Source of the DNA: Pholis gunnellus
Taxonomy: Eukaryota > Chordata > Actinopteri > Perciformes > Pholidae
NCBI GenBank assembly: GCA_910591455.2
Contig: OU342817.1
Coordinates: forward strand, 6,161,915 to 6,225,914
Direction: 5' to 3'
Length of the DNA stretch: 64,000 bases
Shown here: piece after piece, positions 11,676 through 22,412 of the stretch
How positions within the stretch are numbered: the first letter of the stretch is position 1
Layout: each line of letters opens with the position of its first letter
Translations under genes and position numbers: made by a program
The notes under the pieces: generated by a model
Databases searched by the model: none
Told to the model about the DNA's origin: nothing
The model's input: only the letters and a program-made list of their open reading frames with translations

Positions 11676-11722
11676 GGGGGGGGGGGGGGGGGTAGGTGGG
11701 GGGGGGGGGGGGGGGGGGGGGG
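11676..11722. repeat. Long poly-G tracts
   Basis: Two G runs of 17 and 25 bases are separated by TAGGT. On the minus strand, which is the transcribed sense of crhr2, this is poly-C. The proline-rich open frame read across it is an artefact of the tract. Run lengths may be affected by assembly error. Confidence 0.9.
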
Positions 11723-13091
11723 TAAGTGTCAGTCTATCTCCTCTTGTTAGCAGGGAACACTGACTCTCTCTTTCAGAGCCTTGTGCCTTGGGTGATAACA
11801 ATTGAAGCAGACAGGCCAACACAGCCTGAGGAAGAGTTGCTGGGTAACTTCTTATCACAGCTGTGCCTCTCAAGCTTTCCTGTTTTTTTTCACGCCCTCA
11901 CATTAGTAATAACTACAATTGTAGGTCATAGATTCAAACGTTTGCCCTGTGTATGTTTTCTGTCAAACCTTGCAGCTGTACTGAAGTCAGTTTGTGGGAG
12001 AAAATGAGCAAACAGATGTGTGCTTCAAGTCTGTGGCCCTGATGGAAACTAACAAGCCAAACATGGAGTTAAGTGTGTTCGGATAATGACAGCATTATGC
12101 CACCGCATTACACAGCTAAAAAGAAAGCGTATGCTGTCACATTTTATAAGCACTTTATCCAAGTTATTTATAGCAGGTCACTGCGATAAACAAAAATTCT
12201 GTCTGAGTTTTATCATTAAAATCAAGCATTTCAATTGTATCGGTCCTGTGGACTTTTAGTATCACAATAAAGATTTGCAAAGTCTCTTTTTTATTGTCAA
12301 ATATGTGTAATTCAACACTTTTTGGGGGAAATATTGTTCCAATACAGGAATTATGACATCCTTATACTGCACAAAGTTCATGAGGAGGAGGTTGCAGTGA
12401 AGCATGTTTATGCAAATAAAACAGTTAAGTAAGGAAGATCATGCTTTTGTTTGTCTCATGCTTCAAGACAAGTCTACTTTTCAAAATGTAAACAAAGAAC
12501 ATAAAATTTCTCTAACGAGCACTTTGAGTTGCCAAAAGGCAACAATAGAACTGAGAAGACATTGAGATGCAGTTTGAAAATTGAACTTTCACTTCAACTG
12601 CAAAATCAACAACAACAATCGAAACAACTGCTACAAATTAACTTTGTAATTACAAATTAGTTGTATGTGAATCTTTCTGATGCAATACTTCAGAATGCAC
12701 ATAACAATATGTGAATGTAAACAGGGCTAATCAAAACACAGAACACAGGGTTGGTTATTCAGTGACATTTGGAGAGGCTGTCAAAATAAGATGAGAATGA
12801 CTGTCAAAGCTTAATGTATGAAACAAGGAATTTCATCATGTAAGTATTTATTTGTAAAATACCACTAAATAATCAATGACTGATGATGAACAATCCATTG
12901 TATAAATATTTTGCGCAAGGAAAAAAAATCAAAGTGTGACAATAAACATTACGACTGAGGCTTGACTCACATCTCTTTCTCAATACCTCAAATTTAAGCC
13001 TAAGAGGTCCATTCTCAACATTAGTAACTGTGGATGTGAGTATTGTATAGTGGCCTAAAAAAATGTCTCGTCCAAGTCTAGTACTATGGTG

Positions 13092-13250
13092 CAGTCATTC
13101 CCAAAGACTGGGTCGAGACCCACTGGTGAGCCGCAGGCGATTTCTATTCATGATAGAAAATAGCAGTAAAAATGGTCAGGAACGTTTATTTACCATCTTC
13201 TCACAATTTATAGATAAGACCTATTGAGCGGGTCACAATGGTTTGTCATG
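13092..13250 (+). repeat. Possible hAT-type non-autonomous transposon remnant
   Basis: ATTCCCAAAGACTGGGTCGA followed by GACCCACTGGTGAGCCGCAG resembles the ends of common hAT-derived repeats, which carry CCCAAAGTGTGGGTCGCGAC. Further inside, GAGCGGGTCACAATGG may be a second piece of it. No intact terminal repeats were found. Confidence 0.3.
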
Positions 13251-16200
13251 AAAACATAAACAGTAATGTGTTTAGGTCTGCTGTCGTGTATGTGTGAAGG
13301 CTGAACCAGTGGTGTGTGTAGCCAGTGGGGGGGAAATCTGCTGATTACCCCCCCTTGGGCACTTAGTGTGCAATGGCTGGTGAAATGTTTGCTACACACA
13401 CACATGCTAACCCGACTGCTCTCTTATCTGACTGAGGACAAGTGGATCAGGGGGTACATTCACTGCAGGAGAGGTGCTTGAAAGAGGATTATGGTGCAAT
13501 CACCGGGACGAAATGAGTGATTCTCTGCATGAGGAGCTGAACATGGGAAGTGTCTAACATAAGATGTGCTGTGGTTTGGAAATTTTAAACCGATAAATTA
13601 AGTGTTAAGTGTGTGTATGGCTTCAAAAGGTTACAAACATGGGATGTATCTTATTTCTCCACAAAGGAACTATGGGGACATATTTCAACTGTCATCAAAC
13701 TTGAGCGGTAAACATTGGTGAGTCATTAGCTTATGCTGATGGTACACAAGAGTAACTGATTTCTTTCACACTACTTGGGTAAATATTCTTAACGTTTTAA
13801 ATCAGTTACACAACCACGCCTCCCAACAATATACATTACATCTTCAGTCGCTTTGAAAAGTGAACCTGTTTGTGCCGACAGGGTTGTCCTGCAGCGTCTA
13901 ACAAGTGGTTCTTGAACAATTTGAATAAGAGATTTATTCTTGCAAAAAAGCATCTCATGATTGCAACTACAGTACAATGTTTTGACATGAAAAAAAACAA
14001 CAGAGACGCACTGCAAACTTTGAGAAAGCATGCCATTTTCATGTTTTAATGAAGAGACAGGTCTCTGTTTATTCACCACTTTACTTTAGTTTCATGTTTG
14101 CCTCTGAAAGATGAGGTATTGTTGCACAGACTCGCATCTAATTTCAAATAAACCATCAAGTTGTATCCCCAACATGCAGCATGATATACTATATTACTCC
14201 AGATAAGAGAATCAATAAAATTCCATGGTAGAAGAAGCAATTTTGACTTTGAGCTGTATTGACTAAAAGGTACACTGTGTGCTGACGGGATCAGTGACAA
14301 TGAACAGAGACACACAGGGAGGAGGTGAGTTTAGAAGAAGCGTGATTCATAATTACGGTTACACTCTTAGAGGCTGAACAGAGAAAACACAGGTCACCGA
14401 GATATGGCTTGAATTTTAAAAAACTGGTGTCGATATCGTTCATCAAAAATGAATTTTGTTTTGCCTGATGCGTGACAGAAAACACATCACATGGTGACAA
14501 AGAATGCAGTGACAAAGAATGACCTGAAACCAGCTCTAAGAAATCCCTGCCTCAACTGTGGTGATATAAATTTCATGTAGACCAGAGACCTAAATAAATG
14601 CATACAGAAAAATAGGGACACAGAAAGGTTTAAAAATGCATAAACCTCTTAAGCCACTCCGCACAAATATTAATATTTATAAATGCTCAAAGAAATGGAA
14701 AAGAATGTGCAGCTCCTCACCTGAACAGGCACGTTAAGCCTGTGAAACGTCAGATTTCTGTAAAGTTACAATTTTGTTGACATATAACTTACTCAGCCCT
14801 TTCACTTTAAAGTCCAGTGAATCTACAAGGTTAAACCGAAGACAGAATTTGTATCCTCCACTGTTCAACAACTGTACAAAGCACAGGGAATAGTCTTGAA
14901 ATAGAACAGTAGCCCACCATGGGTCATGCCTTTCAGAAATGCAGGCCTGTAGCATTACATGTTTACCTCTGAGACATTCCAAGGAGGCAAATAAAAGAGA
15001 ATCTATTGTTGGTCCCAAAGGTCAGATACTGTATGAGGCCAAGGTGAGCGAAAACATGCATCCAGTTGGGCTTTAGGTTGCAAAACAGCGTGCTTTTCTC
15101 TTATTTCAGACTCTGTGTGTAATTGCACCGTTTGAATTAACGCTTGCCCCGTGTGATGTTTGGAGCGTACTCCTATTCTTAGTCTGACCTATTTTGTGAT
15201 TTCGAATTTGAATTCATCCGTGGCTGAAAATGGCTGATGCCAATGTGACCCAGCAGCATGAGGACACCTCTCCTCCATTGTCTCGGGTGTATGATGCATG
15301 AGAATTATGCAATAAAGAGTTTGGTAAAAGCTTCACTAGTGTTCCACTCATACATTCACCCTAATACAGCGAAGTTAACACAATAGCTATGCTTGAACAT
15401 GGACAATTATCTCTTTGAGGACAATAATTCAAATCTGCTTCATTTTTGTTCATCGTGCTTTTCCCCCAAAAAAACTTCATTATTTAACTGAAATTCAAGG
15501 GAATAAGACTGGGGAATACATTAGCACTAGTAGGTTTTGTTTCTGTGGTGTCTATGTGGAGATCTACTGGCAGCCTATAGCTTCACAAAGCGTTTAGAAA
15601 CATGATAAAAAGATCAACAGGATCACACGGTGCAATGACTGAATAAAGTCGAACATAAACTCCATCTCCTCTCTAAACCTACCTCAACAACTATACTGTA
15701 CGTGCCATAGACTTCACACAACTAACCCTGTTTTTGATACATGCAATAAGTGCATTCTAAGGCAAAGTATGCAATGTTTGAACACGTCACACTAGAATCT
15801 CATTACCCTCCCTCCAAATACTCCATGCTCGTGTGCATCACGGCCATGATCGACAGAGACTCTAATGCTCTCTCACGTGATCAAAAGCTTGTTAAGGAGG
15901 TCCATGCAGCAAATTCTCATCAGCCTCTTAAAATTCTTGCTTTTCATATATGAAAATCGATCACAGGCAGCTAAACCGATCAAGTCTGCCTCATTGGCTC
16001 CGATACAAAATTCTATGATGCAGAAGTCTATTATCATCCGCTACAGTTGGACAACTGAAAGTCCCAGGACACTGCAGTCAGTATGTGAAACGAGCTGTAA
16101 GATCATTTCAGTTATGACTGCAAAGTGGCCAAACTATAAAAACCCAATCATATTATTTCTTTCTTTGTTCTCTGCCTGAAACCTTTTTCATAGTGTTAAG

Positions 16201-17237
16201 TGCAGTTACACTAAGAGCTCTAATGCAGCTATTCTCCACCAATGGGCCCACTGGTGCTCCTCAGAGCGCTGTCTCGGGGGCCACAGCGGTACTGCCAAAT
16301 ACTTCAATTCAATTTAAAATATATATTTTTGGGGTAATTTACAAAGGCAGTGTTTTTTATATTCATACGTGCTGCATAATTTCCATAGTTATGTTTGCAT
16401 ATCATTACGTCATCAGGTAGAGACAAACTTCTTTTGTTAGCTGGCTAGCATTTCCTCGGCTGCAGTGACACAAAAGGGATACATGTTTTAAAAGAAGAAG
16501 TTATGTGGGAGACAACCCTGTAAAAGGTAAAATCTCCAAAGTATGTGGTGAGGAAATATGAGCCTGAATACATACAATTTTGATTCATAATGGCAGGCAG
16601 GACTGTGTGCGGGTAAACAGTGAGTTGCAAAAGGTTAACAAGCCCTCTCTAATAGACAAGCAAAATAAAAGGATTTGTTCACAGTCCAATCTGCTGTAGA
16701 ATTAAGTCAACACTTTTTTTCCTAATTACCTCACTTATCGGGTCTACACAAGGGGGGGAAAAAACATCTGTCACCAGCGTCACTTTGCCTCAAAGATGCC
16801 ATCTGTTCAACAATGTGACTTCATTTTCCTGAAAAGTTAATTTGTCTTTGATTCCTGTACTCATTCTTTCCTATTTGATTCGTCAAACTTGTTAAAACAG
16901 CAGGAGGAAACAAGAGTAGTGCAATCAACTCATCACCCCCGACAAAAAAAATGACATTAAACTCCAGTGCATTTCAGAGGCCTGTTGTTTGATTGGAAGA
17001 TCAATTTTACAAAAACATTCAGTCACTGCAAACCCACCATAATATCTAATCAGCCTATCAGAAAGAGTACGACCCATGAAGCTGTCAACTAATGAAGGTG
17101 GATGTCAGAGAAGGCGTTGGCACACGTTGTCATGGTAAATGACTGTGCTTTTCACACTGCATCCATCAAACCATCAGGCATGCCAAACAAATACTGAGCA
17201 CCAGCAGAGCAGAAGAGGCATCAATGCAGTACAGCAG

Positions 17238-17284
17238 GGTGTTTGTGTGTGTGTGTGTGTGTGTGTGGTGGTGGTGGTGGGGGG
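17238..17284. repeat. (GT)n followed by (GGT)n simple repeat
   Basis: About 12 GT units pass directly into GGT triplets and a short G run. Located in crhr2 intron 2. Confidence 0.9.
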
Positions 17285-17946
17285 TTAGGACACTGCTCCA
17301 CCTGAGTCTATTACAAAGATAACAGCTGTGTTAAATGAAAAATCCAGCATCCCACTCTTTTACTGTCACCCTGAACCCCTGCGCTCACAAGATATTTTCT
17401 GATGTTGTTTTCTGAAATTAAAACCTGCAATTTACTTCTCTGAATGTGTCAACAACTTCATCAGTCTTATGATTAATACACCAGTTACATAACGTGACAC
17501 TGCTAGTGTGGTGGAGAGTTGTGAAACGCTGCAGTACTTGATAAAACTGTTGGATGAGACAGAAGGGGTTTGGAATTGCTCAGTCTTCCATGCCAGCAGA
17601 TAGAAACTATCCATTCAGCTTATTGTTGAGAAAAAAGAAGCCAGCAATTTCAAATTATTGTTGAACTACAGATAGCAACAATAACTTTGGCTGCAATTTG
17701 GTGTCAAGACTTTACTCAACTGATTCCAAACTAGCTCCAAACCACACATCTATTTGAATACAGTCAGATCCCCCCCATCAGGCTATTCACAACCAATTGA
17801 TTGGATCTGTGATGACAGGTGTGGTTACAACGCCATAAATTCAGCCATCTGAAATGTCTGTGATTCAGCAAAACATATGTGATCGTCAGAGACCTTGTAA
17901 ACTTAAGTCAGTAGCAGATTTGGTGGCCCAAACTGCTTGTGATGGA

Positions 17947-18006
17947 TTATATATATATATAGATCGATATATAGATCGATATATATATATAGAGAGAGAG
18001 AGAGAG
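17947..18006. repeat. AT / GATC / AG compound simple repeat
   Basis: Alternating AT with two embedded ATAGATCGAT units, then a (GA)n run. It lies about 450 bp from exon 2 inside intron 2. Confidence 0.85.
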
Positions 18007-18369
18007 TGTATCTGATGATAACCAAAGTGAAGAAACAAGAATTCTAATCACATTCTAATGATGTGATTTGCCTGAACAGCACACATGTTCATTCAGTTGC
18101 AGCTGTTCCAGTGACACAAGCATAATGATCATTGAGATTCACTGTCACCACTGCTCTACTTCAGAGCACAGAGGGGATACAACAGACCGAGTTAACACCA
18201 GACGTCCTCTGCAGTGCAATATGACACATTGTGATTTGTTTGATGAGTGTTTGCTTATACTTGACCTTCCATTTTCACCAAAAAAATTATGTTTTACTCT
18301 AACTTTTACAGCCAGCATATTTGGCTTCATTGTGCGCATTAAAAAATAAAAAATAAAGAAAAAGAATAA

Positions 18370-18394
18370 AATATATATATATATATATATATAT
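18370..18394. repeat. (AT)n microsatellite next to crhr2 exon 2
   Basis: About 12 AT units, 70 bp downstream of the exon 2 donor on the minus strand. Confidence 0.9.
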
Positions 18395-18463
18395 TTGATG
18401 CAAAATAATTTCATCCAAATAAATACAGAAAATAACTTTTGCCATGACAGCTAAATATCTTAC

Positions 18464-18583
18464 TGGTTGTGTTGTACTTCACCCCGTTGATGTACTCGGG
18501 GCAGGGTCTCTCTACAATCCTGCCGGTGCTGCTCTGCGGCCAGCAGGTTCCAATCTCATCGGTTGTGGCATTGCAATATAAAC
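18464..18583 (-). CDS. crhr2: crhr2 exon 2: hormone-binding ectodomain, first half
   Basis: This 120-base, phase 1 to phase 1 exon encodes residues 41-80, starting GLYCNATTDEIGTCWP and ending GVKYNTT. Cys44, Cys54 and Cys68 are three of the six conserved ectodomain cysteines. The IGTCWP and ERPCPEY motifs are diagnostic of the CRF receptor hormone-receptor domain. Sequons lie at Asn45 and Asn78. The acceptor is CCCTCCCTAAG|GT and the donor is ACCA|GTAAGAT. The codon for Arg81 is split across the following 16 kb intron (A|GG). A substitute reading in another frame is ruled out by the continuous family match. Confidence 0.95.
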
Positions 18584-18702
18584 CTTAGGGAGGGGAAAAT
18601 ACAGTATAAGAAAACCGGACGCTTATAGTTTCCGTTCTCCGCGACGCAGCATCACTCAATATTGAACAAGATTTTTTTTTTTTTAAAGGAACTCCATCTT
18701 AC

Positions 18703-18823
18703 CGTCAGAGCTTAGAAATGACAGTGAGGCGTTTTCCAAAAAAGTGTCTTGGAGCGCATTTATCAAACTACAATTTAGGTCCCCGAGCTCCCCAAATATG
18801 ATCTGATAAATGGTAGCATCCAT
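18703..18823 (-). CDS. crhr2: crhr2 exon 1: start codon and N-terminal segment
   Basis: This exon encodes residues 1-40 and the first base of codon 41. The ATG at 18821-18823 sits in a strong Kozak context (A at -3, G at +4) and begins MDATIYQ, matching the MDA start of mammalian CRHR2 alpha. As in that isoform the N-terminus has no long hydrophobic core, so a cleaved signal peptide is not obvious; mammalian CRHR2 alpha is known for an uncleaved pseudo-signal peptide. Cys18 in an N-C-S sequon lies 26 residues before the next ectodomain cysteine, the same spacing as in the human alpha form. Potential N-glycosylation sites are Asn17 and Asn31. The donor is G|GTAAGATGG. The frame stays open upstream of the ATG, but no in-frame ATG was found there. 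Confidence 0.93.
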
Positions 18824-19110
18824 AGTGCGAGCCGCCGCTTTAAATGTTGTAAAATGAATCCGATTAAGTCCGAGCAGAGACGCACTGAGCCCAGCGGTGT
18901 TCACGGGCTTGTGAATCGGAGCAACAGTAATGACAAGTAGGGAGTCCGGTGCTCCCGCTGAGCGCGCGTTCCTGGCCAATCAGAGTCGCGCAATTGCTCA
19001 TCCATCCACGTGCTGCAGCAACCAGGTGAACGACAGTTGCCACACCGGACTGACAGATCACGGGGCTTTGTCACTCTGACCTATCCCACGCCCCCGCTCA
19101 GCTCTCCTGT
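18824..19110 (-). promoter_or_regulatory. crhr2: Presumed crhr2 promoter and 5' leader
   Basis: The segment directly upstream of the start codon is visibly richer in CG dinucleotides than its surroundings. It contains an inverted CCAAT box (GGCCAATCAG, 18974-18983), a palindromic E-box CACGTG (19007-19012) and a GC/CACCC-like box CCCACGCCCCC (19085-19095). No convincing TATA box was found at a fixed distance. The transcription start is unknown. These are motif observations and not proof of function. Confidence 0.4.
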
Positions 19111-19685
19111 GAGTTGTTTTTTTGTGGGGAGAGAGTAATGGAACAGTGCGAGAGAGACCGCCTATAGAATACTAACATGACAGACATGCGGATGCCTGAA
19201 GCCTGAATATGTACTAACGATTTGGAAAGGTAATTTATCAGCTCATGTGCAAAGTACAAAAAAAAGGTGCAATAAGTCAGTTTTATTCAGTTATCACCTA
19301 ACTAAAAGTCTATAAAGAAATTGGTCGATTAACATCCAGCATAAAGGTATAGCCAACCTCTAAAATTCCTAAATTTCATTATGCTAAATCATAAGGACTG
19401 TATTAAAAAAAAGTACACACACACACACTTGCAAACACTCAAAATGTGCAATAATAGGCTACCATTTACCCAGGATATGAGCACAAATGGTGCCTGTGGT
19501 GCTGTGCCATCAGTGCCAATACAAAGTGTGCCATTTATTTGGAGAGGTAGGAAATAGAGGTGTGGATGCCAGGCTGGTAGATGGAGGTGTAGCACAGTCA
19601 TTTCATGCTTGAGACCAGCGTTTGTATCCCACCACAAACCTGTAATTAAAGTCATGTATTAACCGAACCACAATATTTCCCTAAA
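19111..19685. other. Upstream flank of crhr2, no gene seen
   Basis: AT-rich sequence between the presumed promoter and the inverted-repeat element. It holds a short (CA)n run near 19414-19428. No exon or RNA gene was recognised. A non-coding 5' exon of crhr2 could be here but cannot be seen from sequence alone. Confidence 0.5.
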
Positions 19686-19935
19686 GGTGCTGAACATCCA
19701 CACATGCAGGTGTTTTCAGTTATTCTGGCTGATTAGACCTCTGCTCTTGTTAAAGGAGGGCTGGAGCTTTGATGGGAATTCATTAGGTCACAAATCTCCA
19801 TCTACCAATAAGAATGACAGCGGTGTAATTTGTCCCGCCTTAACAGGTTCAACAAAGCTAACAGGAGGTTCAGGAAGATGTCTAATCAGCCAGAATAATT
19901 TAAAAACACCCGTGAAGGTGTTCAGAGCCCTCTTA
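19686..19935. mobile_element. MITE-like element with long inverted arms
   Basis: Two arms of about 50 bp are imperfect inverted copies. The left arm includes TTATTCTGGCTGATTAGACC (19720-19739) and the right arm (19879-19898) carries its near-complement TCTAATCAGCCAGAATAA. About 135 bp lie between them and encode nothing recognisable. This is the structure expected of a non-autonomous DNA transposon. The exact ends and target-site duplication were not resolved. Confidence 0.6.
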
Positions 19936-20253
19936 GTTGGCTGAATATTTGTCATAATGTCCAGTCCGAACCACAGTTTCCATGTGCAGAGAGTGCAAAA
20001 AGCTTTGGACAAAGTCAGAATGCTCTCATATTGACCTTCTTGTATGCACTATTTTCTAAAGCTAAAGGCTGGAAAGCTGACTGTTCAATGTGACATTGAG
20101 ATGTAAAATCAGACAAAAAGAGTGGCTTTGGCTTTGATGCAACAAGCCCTCATACTCTACCTTGACAACAGACTACAAGTCTTCGTCACTGCGTTTTAAA
20201 ATAACCCAGGTCCTTAACCTCCACGGTAATGGTTTAGTTAAGTGCAAGCTGAT

Positions 20254-20570
20254 TCCATCCATCCATCCATTTTCCTCCGCTTATCCGGGGTCGGGTCGCG
20301 GTGGCAGCAGGCCAAGCAGGCTGATCCAGACTTCCCTCTCGACTGCAACATTTTCCTGGTTATACTGGGGGATCCCGAGGCGTTCCCAGGCCAGCTGAGA
20401 GATATAATCCCTCCAGCGTGTTCTGGGTCTTCCCCGGGGTCTCCTCCCAGTTGGACGTGCCCGGAAAACCTCCAGTGGGAGGCCTCCAGGAGGCATCCTA
20501 ATTAGATGCCCGAACCACCTCAGCTGACTCCTTTCGACGCGAAGGAGTAGCGGCTCGACTCCAAGTTCCC
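20254..20570 (-). mobile_element. 3' end of a non-LTR retrotransposon (RTE/Rex-type)
   Basis: Read on the minus strand, the frame 20281-20496 encodes the C-terminal end of a reverse-transcriptase polyprotein, with RGRPRTRWRDYISQLAWERL and a terminal LLPPRPDPG before a stop. A short 3' UTR then ends in a GGAT/GATG tetranucleotide tail (20254-20270), a known feature of Rex3-like RTE elements in fish. The copy is 5'-truncated, as expected for LINE insertion. The clade name is from memory of similar fish sequences. Confidence 0.75.
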
Positions 20571-22214
20571 TGATTGGCTATTGTTAAAAGACTCAATATT
20601 GACCATGGGAGACTTTGATTTGATTGATATGACAAACCAAATACAGTACATATATATATATATATTATAGATCATACACAACTACATATTCATAAACAAA
20701 TGCAAATGAAAACACAATGAAGTTAAAGGATAGCTTCTCTCCATTGTGGTGCTCAGCCATGGCTTCTGGTGTCAGAGTCAGACACACCGAGCCACACACC
20801 TCACCCTCTTCCTTAAGTGGTTTTGTGACATCAAAATAGCATCAAGCTGTTTTCACCTTTGTTTCCGAGACAGGAAAGACATTATTTCCACAAACGTCAG
20901 TTGTCCTAAAAGTGCATTGAGGTGAGGGCAGTCTCCTTGGATGACGGATACGATTTTTGCATAAGTTCTGGTTTTAAAGGCTACTCGTCAGCAAATACAA
21001 CAAAAAAAGAATTCAGTGTGACTGCCCGAACGTAGTATGACTCCACACACTCAGTCAGCAGAGCCTGATTTCACACTTCAGTGACATTAGCTTTGTAAAG
21101 AATGAGCGATAGATAAATTGTTGTATCCTTACATAATAGGCCAGTTTGTGATTTCAAAATGTGAAAACAATTATGACCACAATGAAAATTAGCATGAAGT
21201 TCAGAGCTCTCAACACTCAATATTTTCCCAAAAAACTGCAAATTACAATAAGGTTGAGTGATCCTCCTCTCTAACAATGCACTGCTTTGTTCAGTTGAGT
21301 GCAGTTTCAGCCGGGGACTGTTTGTCAGCCTGCGATCCACTCCAACCATCTGCAACTCTGTTTGATTTAAGAGTCTCAGTATAGTATGAGTCACATGAAT
21401 ACTACAACCCTTTCATCATTCAGGATGCAACTCATTACTCAATGGATCGAATGGATTGAACACTTGTTAAAATAGCCAGGCATTTGCTGTTTGAACTTGA
21501 AATTCAATCAGTGATTTATATCTTTTTTCAGATCTTGTCTATTTCTGTCAGTTTCTGCATTAAAGGGCCAGAGACTAAAAAAACAGCAACACTTAAATCA
21601 GCAATCAAAACAACTTTTCCTTTTCACAAAGATATATATATATATATATATAGATTTAAAACTGCATATATATCCAAAATGTTGGCTCTGAAAATGAAAG
21701 CTGTCCAATCACAAGTGTCTACTAGACATGTGCCTCATAACTGAGTTAAATATCGCGGCTGTTTACCTGTTAAATTCCAGACATGACCTTTTCACCAGCG
21801 TGAGGCTTTCGATCTAAGCTCCCTCTAAGCTTCCACATGCAGCACTCCATCTCATTTCTCCACCCTGTGCTTTCAGATCACGTACTCAAAGATCTGTAAC
21901 ACGTTAGTGCTAAGTCCAGCATCTCAATGTTGACTTAAGCATGTTAAGTTAATGAATTCTCCCACAGCACCTCATCTGAACTACACTGCATTAAGCGGTG
22001 GGAGGAGAAAGGAATGCTCTTATCCTGACTGTTTTAATCAGATAATTGATGGGAAAAAAAGCATATTTCTTGCAGGGGAAGAATATTTCTATATTGTCTT
22101 ATGTTGTCACACAATGCATCTGAGATTATATATTATGTATGTTAAATTGAGCAGAACTCTTCAAACCCTTTTCCTTCTTCACCCGAAGACAGTTGGTGAA
22201 AAGTAGCCCACATA
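20571..22214. other. Intergenic stretch, simple repeats only
   Basis: No gene recognised. Contains (AT)n runs at 20650-20666 and 21631-21652. Short open frames here have no protein-family signature. Confidence 0.5.
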
Positions 22215-22412
22215 GGTGGCCGTGGCTCAGGGGGGGGGAAGGGTCATCCTTTAACCTCAAGGTCGGCAGTTCGATACTCATCTTGAGCGAGACTCTGAAC
22301 CCCTGGGCTCTTAACAGCACCAGACTGCTCCTAATGCTTATGATGGGCTATGTGCAGAGGTCGAATTTCATTACATTGTGCTGTCTGTGATTGTATATGA
22401 CGATAAAAAAAG
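22215..22412 (+). mobile_element. tRNA-derived SINE copy
   Basis: The head GGTGGCCGTGGCTCAG (22215-22230) resembles a tRNA-like A box and GGCAGTTCGATACTC (22265-22279) matches a B box. They are followed by a body with GCGAGACTCTGAACCCCTGG and a 3' tail GACGATAAAAAAAGG. This is the organisation of teleost tRNA-SINEs. A G run expands the spacing between the boxes. Confidence 0.7.

Larger units (their letters stand above)
2445..18463 (-). other. crhr2: crhr2 intron 2 (about 16 kb)
   Basis: This long intron separates the two halves of the ectodomain. Apart from the items listed individually (hairpin at 5.8 kb, dispersed repeats at 8.7, 9.1, 10.7, 11.3 and 13.1 kb, G tracts at 11.7 kb, simple repeats at 17.2 and 18 kb) it holds unstructured AT-rich sequence. 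The short open frames in it have no recognisable protein signature. A cluster of TAATTA cores near 6.75-6.87 kb could be an enhancer, but this is only inferred. Confidence 0.8.
567..18823 (-). other. crhr2: crhr2 gene, 5' part (start codon through exon 6; 3' part outside window)
   Basis: Six exons on the minus strand (18703-18823, 18464-18583, 2359-2444, 1664-1770, 865-982, 567-720) join without frame breaks into 706 coding bases, that is 235 codons plus one base. The product is a class B1 GPCR. It is known in the family to bind CRF, urocortins and urotensin I at the plasma membrane and to signal mainly through Gs and cAMP. The subtype call rests on TM3 to TM4 reading FFWMFVEGCYLHTAIVMTYS, where receptor 2 has V and M and receptor 1 has G and L, and on an MDA-type N-terminus as in mammalian CRHR2 alpha. 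Introns are 119, about 16,019, 588, 681 and 144 bp, and the sixth starts at 566. No exon for the rest of TM4 is visible in 1-566, so the remaining exons lie left of the window. Confidence 0.95.

Noticed and set aside
11604..11873. Minus-strand open frame with a long proline run
   Set aside because: The prolines come from reading the complementary C strand of the poly-G tract. No other protein signal is present.
18824..18979. Open frame extending upstream of the crhr2 ATG by 52 codons, with a mildly hydrophobic LLVITVA segment
   Set aside because: It would have to begin at a TTG codon (18977-18979), there is no in-frame ATG, and the downstream ATG has a strong Kozak context and matches the known alpha-form start.
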